A DNA stretch of 64,000 nt, from contig CALNVZ010002100.1 of NCBI GenBank assembly GCA_940671915.1, positions 22,635,578-22,699,577 of the forward strand, given 5' to 3'. Position numbers and translations under genes: made by a program. This DNA comes from Paracentrotus lividus (taxonomy: Eukaryota; Echinodermata; Echinoidea; Camarodonta; Echinidae). This document shows, piece by piece, positions 25,802 to 39,700 of this stretch (position 1 is its first letter; the number at the start of each line of letters is the position of its first letter). The notes under the pieces were generated by a model. That model was not told the origin of the DNA, ran no database searches, and saw only the letters and a program-made list of their open reading frames with translations.

Positions 25802-27724
25802 TTGTTGTACTTTTATGGACAAGACGTTCTTGTTTCACTCTATCACTTCAATTTATACATTTAATTTAAACACTAAAATTTTACGGAACAAAAATGTCCT
25901 TACAACCGGCACCACAACTTCTCTTACATGAAAAAACTTGAACAATTCATAAATTAACAATAATTCTAAAACGGGGTAATGGACCATCAACATTCCTAAA
26001 TATAACTTAGCTTTTCTTTTTCTTTTTTTTTAAATATAGAAACGTCTGAATTATGTACACAGCTCTAGACTTCAATCAAAAAACAGCATTGCATATCAAA
26101 GGATCAATTTCAATTTAGTGTGAACAACTATAAGGAAAACACAGACATTAAAAACACACTTCAATTTCAAAATGAATCAATTGCATAGCGGGTAGAAAAT
26201 CAAAAGGACGTTTGGTTCATGGGATCATAGCGTGACCGGCAAAAGGACGTAAGCTGGAAAGTCGTGCAAAAGGCAGTGTTTATACCAACGTGAACTGAGC
26301 GATGCTAGAATCGGCCAGCATTATCAGCCAGCATTATCATGAGACAAATTGCTGTATAAGCCAATATTTTCACGATTTTGTACTAGTTCGGGGAATTCGC
26401 AAGTGGATAATTTTGCGATTTGTGTGCTGTTTTCATTATGTTAAAGTGGAAATTTTCGCAAAGATTGACACGTGAAATTTGCAAAACTAATACTACAGTA
26501 GAATTTTATATGTGGAATATTTATACTATTTTTTATGCTATGCATTTTCAAACGATGATGAGTTAGAGCAAATGTGAATACACCACTTGTACTCTGGACA
26601 AATAAATGAAATGAAATGAATGAATGAATAAAATTACATTTTACAAACAATCGGGGTGTTGTCATAAATAATTAGTCAAGTTAATGTAATAATAGACCAT
26701 AAAATTTGTTTGCCCTGATGCCGTCCCATATAAACAAGATTCTGCTTGATTCTGCCACTGGATTGATACAAATAAATACAGCCTCATACTTCAGGATTTT
26801 CTCTGCAGAAATCCTTCTGTCGGTCACGCGCTAAGATTAAGCAGGAATTTACGTCCTTCTGATTCAATACCAACTGATCGTAAGTAGAAGCACCACAAAA
26901 TGGACAGATACAATACACAAACGCCAATGAACAATGGCATATAAAAAGTCAACTGCAACTCACACTTACTATACGCTACAGGGATATATCTTGTCATGTT
27001 GTGTAGCGCAATTCGTACATAATGCACAATTAGTTACATTGCATACATCTTACTGTATTATCATTCTGCATTTCTTTGATTACTGCTTCATCAATACTTC
27101 ATTAAAGTGCGATAAAAATTTCATATTTATCTTTAAAAGATGGAAAACATTGGTCTCACATCAAGGTCCATTATAAGGTCAACATATGGAGGGGGAACAT
27201 GTACATGTACATTAAATCACCATCTAAACATACAATAATCACTATTTTAAACAGAATGTAAAGTGGCCCGATACCTTTTTAACCAACCCAAAGAACTAAT
27301 GTATATTTTTACCCTTGAATATATGCATCTTGTTTTTAAAAAAAAATTATCAGAATGGTTGGCAACCATTATATTTAAAAAGAGAAGTTATTCTCAATCT
27401 AATGCAGAAGGTATTGAATATATTAATCTTGTTAAAAATCTTTATTTTCATAGTGTTAGTCACACTTTTATCAAAATGGATGACAACCATTATATTTCAA
27501 AAGAAAATTTATGCCCATTCTAATACAGAGGCTATGCATAAAATAAATGCTGTGTAGTTTAGCCTATCACCTTTGAATAATTCATACCTAAACAACTACA
27601 AAGGCCCTGATACAAACACATTAAGACACACAATGTAGGTATCTTTGGCATGTTAATGGATGAATTCGGTTGATTGCATGACGACCTTTTGACATGCGTG
27701 ACCTCCGACTGACCTAGGATGACC
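25802..27724. other. Probable KCC 3' UTR and flank
   Basis: Lies directly downstream of the KCC stop on the minus strand. No coding exon. 27315-27520 contains two similar copies of a 140-base unit (compare AAAAATTATCAGAATGGTTGG with the later TTTATCAAAATGGATGAC). 26350-26510 resembles a decayed member of the TACTGTA family. Confidence 0.5.
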
Positions 27725-27816
27725 TCAGGAGTAGATGGTGATGACCTCTCGTCCACCTCCCCTGACCATGAGTACTCGGTCCAAGCCTTCTGTTAACACC
27801 TCTAGATACTCCATAT
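27725..27816 (-). CDS. kcc: KCC terminal exon
   Basis: Reads [18 protein letters not shown] then [11 protein letters not shown] and TGA at 27727-27725. Acceptor GATCAG is preceded by TTTCCTTGACT, a U12-type branch site. The final residues match the invariant KCC C-terminus. Confidence 0.97.
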
Positions 27817-30800
27817 CTGATCATATGCAGTCAAGGAAATCAACCTATGTAGAAAGAATCTTGGAAATATACATGTAATTATGAATTTTCATGTGGTTAT
27901 AGCTCAACTAAGTTTTGGGAGAACGGAAAAAAAAATCAATTTGATGTAATTTACTTCCATCAAACAATGATACAATAGAACTCAATGAACCACTCTGCAC
28001 AAAAAGATTTTACTCAAAATCTAATTAAAAACCAGAGTTCTGTCAAATAAGACAATGAGGTAATTTGTGTTTTGTTCCGGAACCCAAACTCCAGCTTGCG
28101 CAATAACATATGAGCAGGTTATATGTATGCCGTTGTGCATCGCAGGCTGTGATTCACTTCGCCTGGAGTTTAGGCCAACTAACAAAGCAAATGATATTCT
28201 TAATATGAAAAAAAAAATAAAAATTGTGATATAATTTCCACTTTTTTTATTGGTTTTAAGATTGGTAAAGTTATTTTGTGTACAACCGATTTCTCAGGTC
28301 CTGCTCCCACTATGCAAGCGAAATAAGCCTATACATGACCTACTTTGGCAAAAGGAAGCAAGTGACAAAAGTGACATTTCCTGTAAAAGAGCAAAATGTG
28401 TCCGTCATTTACACTGAAGTCAATGCAATCTCCTAATGTCTTACCTTAAATATTTCAAAGATGGATAAACTTTGAGACATGAAATTTGGACTGCAAAAAA
28501 ATGGCACCACATATTATATGAAAACAGTAAAAACTCAAATTTGATTAGCATGTCACTTGCTTCCTTTTGCCAAAGTAGGGCAAGCTAAAAAACCTTGTCA
28601 TGCATTTCCGTTCTCATCAAAGTGATTTTCTTCCAATGTTTTCCAGAACTGGAAAAAAACATTTTCCGTTTTTTGTTGTTGTTGTATTATATCCACTTGG
28701 TCTAGCATCAGTTGGCCCAATTCACTGTTTGTCTAATACCACATGAGCTAAACCCATTTGGTCTACTAACAATTTAGTCTAATTTTCCTTTGTATTAATA
28801 CATATTTTGTCTAATTTTCACTTGGTCTAGTCCACTTGTTCTAATTGTCAATTCATCTAATAGCTAAATTGTTAAATTGCATTTTCGTCTAATTCCCAAA
28901 TGAACAGTTGGTCTATTACCAGTCTGTTACTGGAATTGACCAAATGATGTACGACCAAGTGGACATTAGATGCAATGGGAATTAGACAAAATGGTGAATA
29001 GACAAAGTGGCAATTAGACCAAACGGTAATTAGACAAACTGGTTGTAAATGAAATTGAATTAGACCATGTGGGATGAGACTATATGGGCATTAGTCAAAG
29101 TGAGTTTAGACCAAGTGGTAATTTACCATTTTTTTCTCTCTAATAAATTATTGTTCAAAAGGATACAATTCTGTTCTGCATAGGCATGCTTCGGAGGTCC
29201 TGGGAGGTTGAGAATTACCAGATGAGAATCATGAGACTTATCAACGATCTTTTCATTCAGACGTACAGCAGTGTGCATGCGCCTCACATTCCCTAGTGAC
29301 CTGTACAGAGAAACATAAATATGTGAAGTAGAATGACATGGGCATGTTCAGACTAAACATAATAAAGTTTTCATAATACATGTAGTCACTAAGATTCTCA
29401 TATTATTTAGCACTAATCTCAAAACTTACCACTTCCTCAGATACACATAGCATCAATTTCCTTACAATGCTCTTAATATAAATGACAAACATGTACATGT
29501 ATAGAAATATTTTGCAGACATAGAGTTGCCTGAGATCAATTTCACAGCTGATAGCAATCGATTGCACTCAGTTGTACACTATGTGAATTGAGATGATCTA
29601 TGGTGACGTTTACCTCAGACCAAACTGTGCATCATAGTCATGGACATCTACCTAAAGTGGACTTGAATCGTACTTTACTAAACAAAATGTTGCATAATTA
29701 TGGACATGTACAGCTCGTGAACAAAGTATTAGACCAAGCTCTTTTTCATAAGGGTTTCAGTGTGTTTATTTTCTCACTTTGTGTGGAAAGAAAACACATT
29801 AAACACAGACTAACTATACTTCTCTACATTATTCAGAACAAGTATCATTGACATGAGAGTATAGACCTTTCGTTCCTGATGCAAATGGTGCTCTCGTCCC
29901 AGAACAGAAAATCAGCTTGGTCTAATAGTTTTTGCCGGAGCTGTATACAGCATTTTTTCCTGTCTTAGAATTCAGGCAGACTTGAAATGCAGATAGCTTT
30001 GGAATACTTACGGTTCTAGGTGCATGTTCTTGAACTGTCCTGTATGTGCCTTCTTGGTCTCAGACGTGGCTGACCCATTGGCACCGTTCGCCTTCTTTGG
30101 GGAGGAAGGCATCTCATCGGTGGGCGTTTCTTCCAGGTTGACCAGAGGCGTATCAACAGCGTCCTCCTCTTCGATCTCCACCTCGTCTTCTTCCGAGACG
30201 ACGGCGATGTCGAAGGGAGACTCGCGTTGGTTGAGGTCAAAGGAGACTGATTTTTCACTGGACCTCTTTTGTGTGGGAGAGTTTGCGTTTATTGTAGAGT
30301 GGTGGTGATCGAATATGGCTTGGGCCTAGGCAATGAGAATATATTCAGAAGTGTAAGGATTTACCCCACAATGAAAAGTAGAAAAAAAAGGAAGGAATAT
30401 TGGAAAGTATTTTGAGGGAGGCTTGGCAAAAAATTGGTTAAGGATTTATTATTCTGTATCTGTTTACCACCAGTGCCCTGTAACATAAAAGATACGATCT
30501 TATGATTGATTTCAATCGTAAGTCTATGGTAAACTGTGTATTAAGAGTTACAATCAATCGTAAGATTGATCGTATCTCTCTTATGTTACAGGGCACAGGA
30601 AGAACTATGGGGTGTAATACAAAGACTTACGATTGATTAAAAGATACGATTGCTTTTTCTTAGCAGCCTCATTTGAAAACCAGGTACAGTCATGAATTAG
30701 GATTTGGATATAATTAAGAGTAGGGTTAGGATTAAGATCATCAACTTTGGAGCATCCTATCCAGGATGAGGCTACCAAGAAAAAATCAAATGGATCTTTT

Positions 30801-33800
30801 AATCAATCGTAATTCTTTGTGTTACACCCCACTAATGTACAGTCCACTCCTATTAAAATGTGAAAAGAAACAATATTTCATTATTATTATGATGCTTAAA
30901 ATTGTATAAATTTGTTTCAAAAATCACAACATAAAATTACTGTAATATAGATTTCACAACGAGATCAAGACCATATCCTCTGTTGCTGTATGAACACAAC
31001 ACGATCCTAAATTACAAACTAGGTTTTGAGTTCATTAATGCTTCTAGTGATGTGTTTTCATCTAAATTTTTGTCATTAATCACAAAATTGTATGATATAC
31101 ATGCATATTATTCAAATTCCACATATTAACACGCGAATCTACTTCAAAGGATTTTGAAATTTGGAATAAAAAAATTTTGTGTGAACAATGTGCCTCTATT
31201 AAAAAAGTATCATGGTTCTGGGACAACTACTTTTTCTAGACAATTAACCCCCGGACAACTACCCCCTGCCCAAAATCTATCCATATTATTTCTTGGAGGT
31301 AGTTGTCCTGGGGGGTAAATGGCCAAGTATAGTTGTCCTGATACGAAATGCATTTGTTATTAAGAGTCATGAAGTGCATTTACAACCCACATAACTTCAT
31401 GACCTTTGACCCTACTTCACGACCGTTGACCTAACACGATCATTTTTGCCTACCTCCATCCTACTCTCCTTCTTCGATAGTTTCATCTGTTTGAGCATCT
31501 CATTTCTCTGTTCCATTCGCAGTGTACGCTCGTAGGTGTAAGCAGAGATATCACAGTCATGCTGTCAAACAGAATACGATATCAAATTAGTTTAAATTAC
31601 CTTATGGTCAAGAACAAAACACCTTCAAGCTGTTCAAATTATTGTTCTATTCATGAGATTGAAATGTGGAAAACACTGTCTAAAGAACTTTGGAAAGGTT
31701 GATAACAGTTTACCTTAGTATTATTTTGTGCTGTGAGGTTTTGGAATCGCCAAAATGATAAGAAATTAACCAAATTCAGCTTTAAGTCAAATGAATTTAC
31801 ACAAAAATGCATGTATGGGGCAACACAAAATGTTCAGGACCAAAACATAGCTGTATTGGTTATTTTGGGTCATATTATGACTATTAGGGTAATTGAAGAG
31901 CAATCTTTTCTAGAGGAGTTTTTTACCATGATACTCAAATAGCATGCAAATAACAAGAAAGCTTACAATAATTTTCTTCATCTTCCCCAGACCTTCCCAC
32001 TACATTAGATTTCCTTTTAAGAAATATGTCATCAGACTTTTATTGATTTCATTAAAATCTTCAATTTTCTTTCATTCGATAGGGGTATGAGGAGAGCAAG
32101 ATGAGAGTTACTCACCAATTCTACAACTTCAATTTCAGCCTCTATTCTAAGATGATATAAGAAAGTTGTGAGATCCTTCTTGATCTGTACACTGTTGTCT
32201 TCCATTTCTGTTGATTATAAAGAAGATACATGACTAAAATATACAAGCAAAATGTAATCTGATTTAAAAAATGACTTAAAAATAGACGTAATTTTAACGC
32301 GTGTTTACTACAAAAAAAAATTCTTTTTACAGAGGTGAACAAAATACTACGAATAAATCTCCTTTGCTGGACAATGGTACATAATGAGCCACGATCATGG
32401 AAAGCGGTATCACTGAAAAGAAATGATAAAATATTTTCAGATAACATTTTTTTCGCTTGTAAACAGACGTTTGTCAAGACTTATTTTACAAAAGTTCTTA
32501 ATTTCTATGGCCAGTATTCAAAAAGGGGTCTGGTTTAAAATATGGGCAGCAAAATGTTGCACAATCCGGAATATTAGATGTTTGATTTATCAGAATTTTT
32601 GTTACTGAAACTCTTGAAAAGTGACTGGGAATGATAAGTACAAACGTTTTCCTAACCACTGAAGTACGAGTCCACAACCCAGTTAACGTGAAAGAAGCAT
32701 AACAATGTTGGCATATTGTGTAATATTTTGCTACTCATAATTAAACCGCAGATGAAAGGTAGGCTTAAGTTGAGGGCACTTTTGTGAATACTGTATTCTT
32801 GGAAATATTCGCGGATTTTGCGCAAAGAGCGGCAGGCGCGAATTTACAAACCCGCGAATATATAGGCATGGTTTCCTATGCATGTATTGAATGGGTTAAA
32901 TTGCGAGCTACACACATGCAGCGTGCATTTAAGAACCTGTGAACAAGTTTTGAGGCCACTCAGCGCGAAGAATTAATCGTGCGAAAATAACAGCCAATAC
33001 AGGAGATGCCTATAAGTTGTGTAGAGTACTTACGTGCGACAGTGAATACCCTCATTCTGCAGTTCTTCCAGACTTTGTGTTGTCGGAGTAAAAAAGGGAG
33101 CAACATAAGCATACCACCATCATCTGGTAGGCGGCACTTAGTCAAGGCAATATCAGATTAAGATTTCATGTTTCATCTTCACTCTTGCAATAATAATAAT
33201 AATAATAATAATAAAGTCATTTTTATATAGCACATAATAAAACAAGTTATTCTCTATGCGCTTAACATATGCCTAATTATGAAAACTAATACAAATAGAA
33301 AGAGATAATCAATACAATACGATCATAATAGCTAATTTACAGTAACATTAAATGAACAATTATAGTAAATTAAGAAGTTTAAGCATGTACAAGTATAAAT
33401 ATAGTACAATAAGGGATAACATAAATAAACTATAATATAAACGATCAAAACGATTTACAAAATTATGAGATTTATCGCGAAAAATCGTGAGGGGGGGGGG
33501 GGCCATTATGCAACCCCCCCCCCCCCCCCCCCGGGAGTCTTAGGGTTAATCACACATTTTTTATATTGCCATGAATATATCATGCATAAAACTGGCGGTT
33601 TCGTCAGTTTAGGTGATAAAAGGGTTAAGACTATAAGGCAAGGATACGGACAATCCACCAGACGTCTATGCATCCCACATCCAGTTTCTCATTGTTGGCT
33701 GGGAACATCTGACAGTTCTTTACTACTAGAAGGGCATTGTGACTAGCTGATACCACACGGACAGTATCTACATTCAAATAGAGGAAAGAACATTTAATCA

Positions 33801-36496
33801 ATGACTGTAATACAAAATAGTAGCGGTACATCTGACGGTTCTTCACTAGCAGAAGGGCATTGTGACTAGCTGATACCACACGTACAGTATCTACATTCAA
33901 CTAGATGAAAGAACATTCAATCAATGACTGTAAAACAATAAAAAATTTCATGGATTGCTTAAAATACTTAATCTGTAAGAAACATGTGTAAACTTGCAAA
34001 AATACACCTTTTTCATTCAATTATTTTGCAGCATGGACTCTGAACCACTCACTAAATCTGTAAATGTTTATTACAGGTTTCTGGTTGAATCTATTCAATC
34101 CATGGAAACTGTACTAAAAAAAGTTTTCAGACAAAAAAAAACATGCTAATCACAACTCACTCAACAAAGTCTGAACTTTGAGACTCTGAAGACCCTATAC
34201 TGTAGCTATCTAAGCGTCTGTAGTGTGCTGTCATTCTGGGGCCCCGTTTCTCGAAACCGTCATAAGTCTAAGTTCATGGACATCCCATTGAAACGCGTGT
34301 TAATTCTACAACACGTGTCCCTATGGCTTGTCCAAGAAGTTAGACTTATGACAGTTTTTGAGAAACGGGCCCCTGGGGAGCATTTCATGAAAGAAATATT
34401 CTCCAATTCTCACTAACAACTGTCATAAGTTACTGAAATGCTAGCATCTGATTGGGTGAGAGCATATTTGTCAGATAAAATGTCAGACAAATCCTTTCAT
34501 GAAATGCCCCCAGAGCTAACTAATGGTCTGTCCTGAGAGAAGGTCTAAGGACTGGTAAATTGCCAATTGGTCTAAACCCACTTTGACTAATGCCCATTTT
34601 GCCTTATCCCACATGATCTAATTCCATCTCATCTAAACCATGAAAGCACAATTCCATAATCCAGTAAACATGTACGGAACATAACAATGTTGACAGATTG
34701 TGTCACATTCTGCTACTCTTAACCACAGATTTAAGCTGAGGCTTAACTTCGGGACATCTTTGTAAACAGGAGCATATGGGTTTAGACCATTATTAGACCA
34801 AGTGGATAATAGTTAGGACTTACCTAAGAAGACCTTCCATGATCTCTCATCAGTGTTATGACGCCATCCATAGGGCCATCCCATGACCACAGTGTTGTGC
34901 TTCAGACCTCCTAGACCACACATCTGAACACTGGGTAGCAGAAAAGAAAGAGAAAATGGGAATTATTGAACTGAGAGATGTCTAATAACACGTAACACAT
35001 CTAAATTACCTCCAATGACAACAGTTACGTCCTAACACAGCTGAAAATATAAGTGCAAGTGAAATTTCTCCTTTATATAATTCACTTCTTGTGATAGACC
35101 TATCAAAAGCAGTGAATTGGCAGGTTCAATAAAGAAAATTCTCTATTTGCTAGAAAAGATGAAGAAAAGATAACTAAAGACACATTTACCATGCAGCAAG
35201 TCCCTCAGAAGTATTGTTGGTAACAAGAACACACATATAATAGAGAAAGACAGATACAGCGTGTCCCAAAAAAAATGTCCCTCTGATTGGACGCTAAATA
35301 ACTTCAATAACAAAGAATTATTGTCAATTCCATATGCATATTTTGAAAAGCCCACATAATACTGCGATTCTTGTGAAAATTTCAAACTTTTCGCTTCATT
35401 GGTTTTGAATACACAGGCTCTTTTGTAAGAGTAGTCACTTTTGGCCCATTCCAAGTTTGATGAAAAGGAATACATTACAAAATGCCATTCATTATTCTGT
35501 GCTTCACTTTTATTTCAGTTTAAGAACTCTGATGTTCATGCTTTTGTTTCAGGAGCAATGCCATATCTCATTGGCCATGAGTCTAGACTAGTTAGCGATT
35601 TGAGTCTCGAGAGTCGTGGAGATGTCTCCTGAGTTCCGGAGAAGTGTGTGGAAATTGAAGTAAAAGTCTAAAAAATTAGTTTTTTCCAGTCGTAGCTGCA
35701 GTCAACCTGCATCGTTGATACTCTTTGTCTACTAATGATACACAAAATCGGTGTCGACTAGTTTGCGACTCCAGTCTCTGTAGTCTTGGAGATGTCGCTG
35801 CAACGTCTTCTGGGTCTCCAGGGAGTCGCCTCAAATTCAATAAAAAGATTGTGAAAATGCCAGACACATTTTTCCACTTTTTTATTACAAGTAAGCAAGG
35901 CTTTTGCAAAGTCTTTTAATGGATTTTGGGGCGACTTCCTGGAGACCAGACGACATTACGGCGACATCTTAAGACTACAGAGACTGGAGTGCAAACTAGT
36001 CGAGACCGATTTGGTGTATCACTAGTAGACAAAAGAGTATCGGCGATGTCAGGTTGACTGCATCTACGACTGGAAAAACTAATTTTAAAACTTTTATTTC
36101 AATTTTCCACACTTCTCCGGAGACTCAGGAGACATCTCCACGACTCTCGAGACTCAAATCGCTAACTAGTCTAGACTCATGCCATAAGATATGGCATTGC
36201 TCTTGAAAACAAAGCATGAACATCAGAGTCTTAAACTGAAATAAAGTGAAGCACAGAATATGAATGGCATTTTTGTAATGTATTCCTTTTCATCAAACTT
36301 GGAATGGGCAAAAGTGATACTCTTACAAAAGAGCCTGTGTATTCAAACCAATGAAGCGAACGTTTGAACTTTTCACAAGAATCGCAGTATTAAGTGGGCC
36401 TTCAAAAATATGCATATGGAATTGGCAATAATTCTTTGTTATTGAAGTTATTTAGCGCCCAATCAGAGGGACATTTTTTTTGGGACGCGCTGTAGA

Positions 36497-36531
<35 letters not shown>

Positions 36532-36678
36532 TGTGTGTGTGTGAGATGAGTGGTTGTGGTGGGGCTCACATATAGCCAACCAAAGGCATGTTCACCATGC
36601 AGCAAGTCCCTCAGTAGCATTGTTGGTAACAAGAACACACATATAAGAGAGAGAAAGACAGATAGAGATGGAGGGAAA

Positions 36679-36714
<36 letters not shown>

Positions 36715-39700
36715 AAGTAAGATGTGGGATTTGGGTGAGGCTCACAGACCTTGAAGAAAAACTAAACTAAAGGCATGCTTACCAGGCAGCAAGTCCCTCA
36801 GTAGCATTGTTGGTAACAAGAACACACATATAAGAGAGACAAAGACAGATAGAGACGGAGAGAGAGAGAGAGAGAGAGAGAGGGAAAGAACGTAATATGT
36901 GGGATTGGGGTAAGGCTCACAGGCCTTGAAGAAAAACTAAACTAAAGGCATGCTTACCAGGCAGCAAGTCCTTCAGTAGCATTGTTGGTAACAAGAACAG
37001 TGGTGAATCCTTTCATTTTCTCCTCCTCCATCATCTTCTTCAATTCCTGTGACAAAGTACAAGTGATGATAAATAGAATACATGTATTTTCTTTTCAAAG
37101 CTGCTACATTGGTTCTATAGAAAGGTAAATTGCCACTTGGTCTAAACCCATTTCATCTACAACTAGTTTGTCTAATTCTCATGCGATCTACTGCTACTTT
37201 GCCCGTTTAGCATTTTTTTAAATTCTTATTTGGTCTTATGCCCACTTTGTCTAATGTCCACTTGATCTAAAACTGTCACTTAGTGGGAGTGGTGTGGTCG
37301 AGTGGATAAGTCGGCGGACTTACGATCACAAGGTACGCGGTTCGAATCCCGTCCATACCACTAGCATCCTTCGGCAAGGTGCCAACCTGCAAATTTGCCG
37401 TACTTGACCCAAGTGAGGTAAATGGGTACCGGTAGGAAGAAATTCCTTGAATGCTGTGAGCGCCTTTTGGGGTAGCCTAGCTAAGCCGGGTAATAATAAT
37501 AATATGATAATGCGCCTTGAGCACTCTACAGAGTGGATACGTGCGCAATACAAATCACATTATTATTATTATTATTATTATTAGTCAATACCTGTACAAA
37601 ACTATGATTCATTTGGGAATTAGACCAAAATGCAATAAGACGGTTTGGTTATTAGACAAATTGACAATTAGACCAAGTGAGAATTAGACCACGTACGATA
37701 GAATAAGCAGAAATTGGACCAAATTGAAAGTAGACAAATGGGTTCAGCTCATGTGGTATGAAACAATCAGAAAATTGGACCAACTGCTGTTAAACCAAGT
37801 GGAATATAAACCTTTTTTTTAACACTTTGGTAGATACACTGAAGGCTATAATACATGTGTACTTATGAAAACAATAAAAAAATTGTGAAAATAAAGCAGT
37901 GTACATGTCCCACCTGGTCCAAGATCATGAGAAAACCTGTAGGCCTTGGCAAAATTTTTGGCTTAACTGGGTCTACTGTGTCAGTCTCCCGCTCTTTTTT
38001 TTTTTAAATTTGAAATATAGTTTTTTATTATCATAAAGTAAAATATTTCATTATCAATTACATAGCTGACATTGTGAAGATAAAAGTTCATATACAAGCA
38101 TACCACTCATTCAAACACTGAAATTTGTGACTTAACAACCCTTGAAAGCATTCATATTATACCGAGTGAGTCAAAAAAAACTTTACACCTAGAAAAATTT
38201 AAATAAAAAAAAAACCAATTTATAAACCCTAAATTATTTTACATATTCTGAAAGAGTAACTCCTCCCGCATCTTCTGGTACCACTTTTGTGTGGTATGTC
38301 TTTACGCTTGGATGAACACGACGCATTGTTTGCAAACATGCAAATTTCGAATTGTGCCAGGGTGGGGAAGAAATTGAAACAACAAAAGCTGACAAAAAAG
38401 CAACTCCATCATGAATAAAATAGCATAACTTTTTCACGAAAATGTATTCCGCTTAATAACTTGACAGGGGTGTTGTTACACATATTGACTACATTTTGTA
38501 TGAAAATGAGATAAATCTGTAGAGTCAGGCATGAGTAAGCACGCGTCAAAGACAAAATAATCTCTTTTCAAAAGAATTAGGAGGCCTTTTTAGGTCTATC
38601 AGTGGCAATTTACTCTTTGATTTGTACTCATTCGTGCATTACTTGACGAGTCAATCTAATTTTCATACAAAATGTAGTCAATATGTGTAACAACAACCCT
38701 GCCAAGTTAATAAGCGGAATACATTTTCGTTAAAAAGTTATGCTATTTTATTCATGATGGAGTTGCTTTTTTGTCAGCTTTTGTTGTTTCAATTTCATCC
38801 CCACCCTGGCACAATTCGAAATGTGCATGTTCTCAAACAATGCGTCGTGTTCATCCAAGCGTAAAAGCATACCACACAAAAATGGTACCATAAGATGCGG
38901 GAGGAGTTACTCTTTCAGAATATGTAATATAATTTAGGGTTTATAAATTGGTTTTCTTTTTATTGACATTTTTCTAGGTGTAAAGTTTTTTTTGACTCAC
39001 TCGGTACATGTACAGGTTTTTTATATATTTTCAATGATGTATCGTCTATAATGGTTATAGACAATCCTAATTGCAAACTACACATTGGGACAAGTCTGGG
39101 GACTATCTACATTGTATTTTACAGCAATACAGGGATAAACATTATAATTATACCAGGGCCCTGCTGCTAGGAAAATTTTGTATCATGACATAAATTTATG
39201 TCACGACAGGGGAGTTATGTAATGATTTTATCACATGATTTCTGACATAAAGTTTCTAGCAAAAGATTCTGGGGTGTATGTAATGATTTACAACTTAAAT
39301 CATGACTTAAAAGATTCTAGGAACATGGTACAGGTGCAATAATCATACTTGAGGACTACCTCGTCTATGTTGATGTATATTTCAAAAGTACAATTTGATA
39401 TTATTATACATATTATTTCTGAAAAGGTATTATTAAAAAAAAAAAGATGCACACATGAGGGAGACCCTAAAATGACCCGTAAATACAAATTTGCATGACT
39501 GTTTTGTTTGTTTGATTTTTTTGAAAAGATGGATTTTGCCAAGCTCCAATGCCATTGGTCTAAATTCATGCATGGAAATCACAATTATCAATATGCCATA
39601 GCTTTCAGAAAAGCTTTATGAAGCCGACATCCCTTTATAAAGAAAAATATAATACCAAATGAATTGTTCAGTACATTAATATTTGATATCAACTTATAAA

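Noticed and set aside
33189..33212. CRISPR-like or regulatory repeat
   Set aside because: Simple ATA microsatellite in an animal intron.
33465..33746. Plus-strand frame rich in Gly/Pro
   Set aside because: Arises from the G and C runs of a truncated MITE and the antisense of a KCC exon.
34824..34923. Inner acceptor (TTCAG before ATGTGTGG) for the KCC exon
   Set aside because: Joining there makes TGA at the junction; the acceptor 7 bases upstream keeps the frame and the family sequence.
37289..37361. Functional tRNA gene
   Set aside because: The head folds as a tRNA and has boxes A and B, but it continues into a SINE body with an ATT tail, and the anticodon arm pairs poorly.
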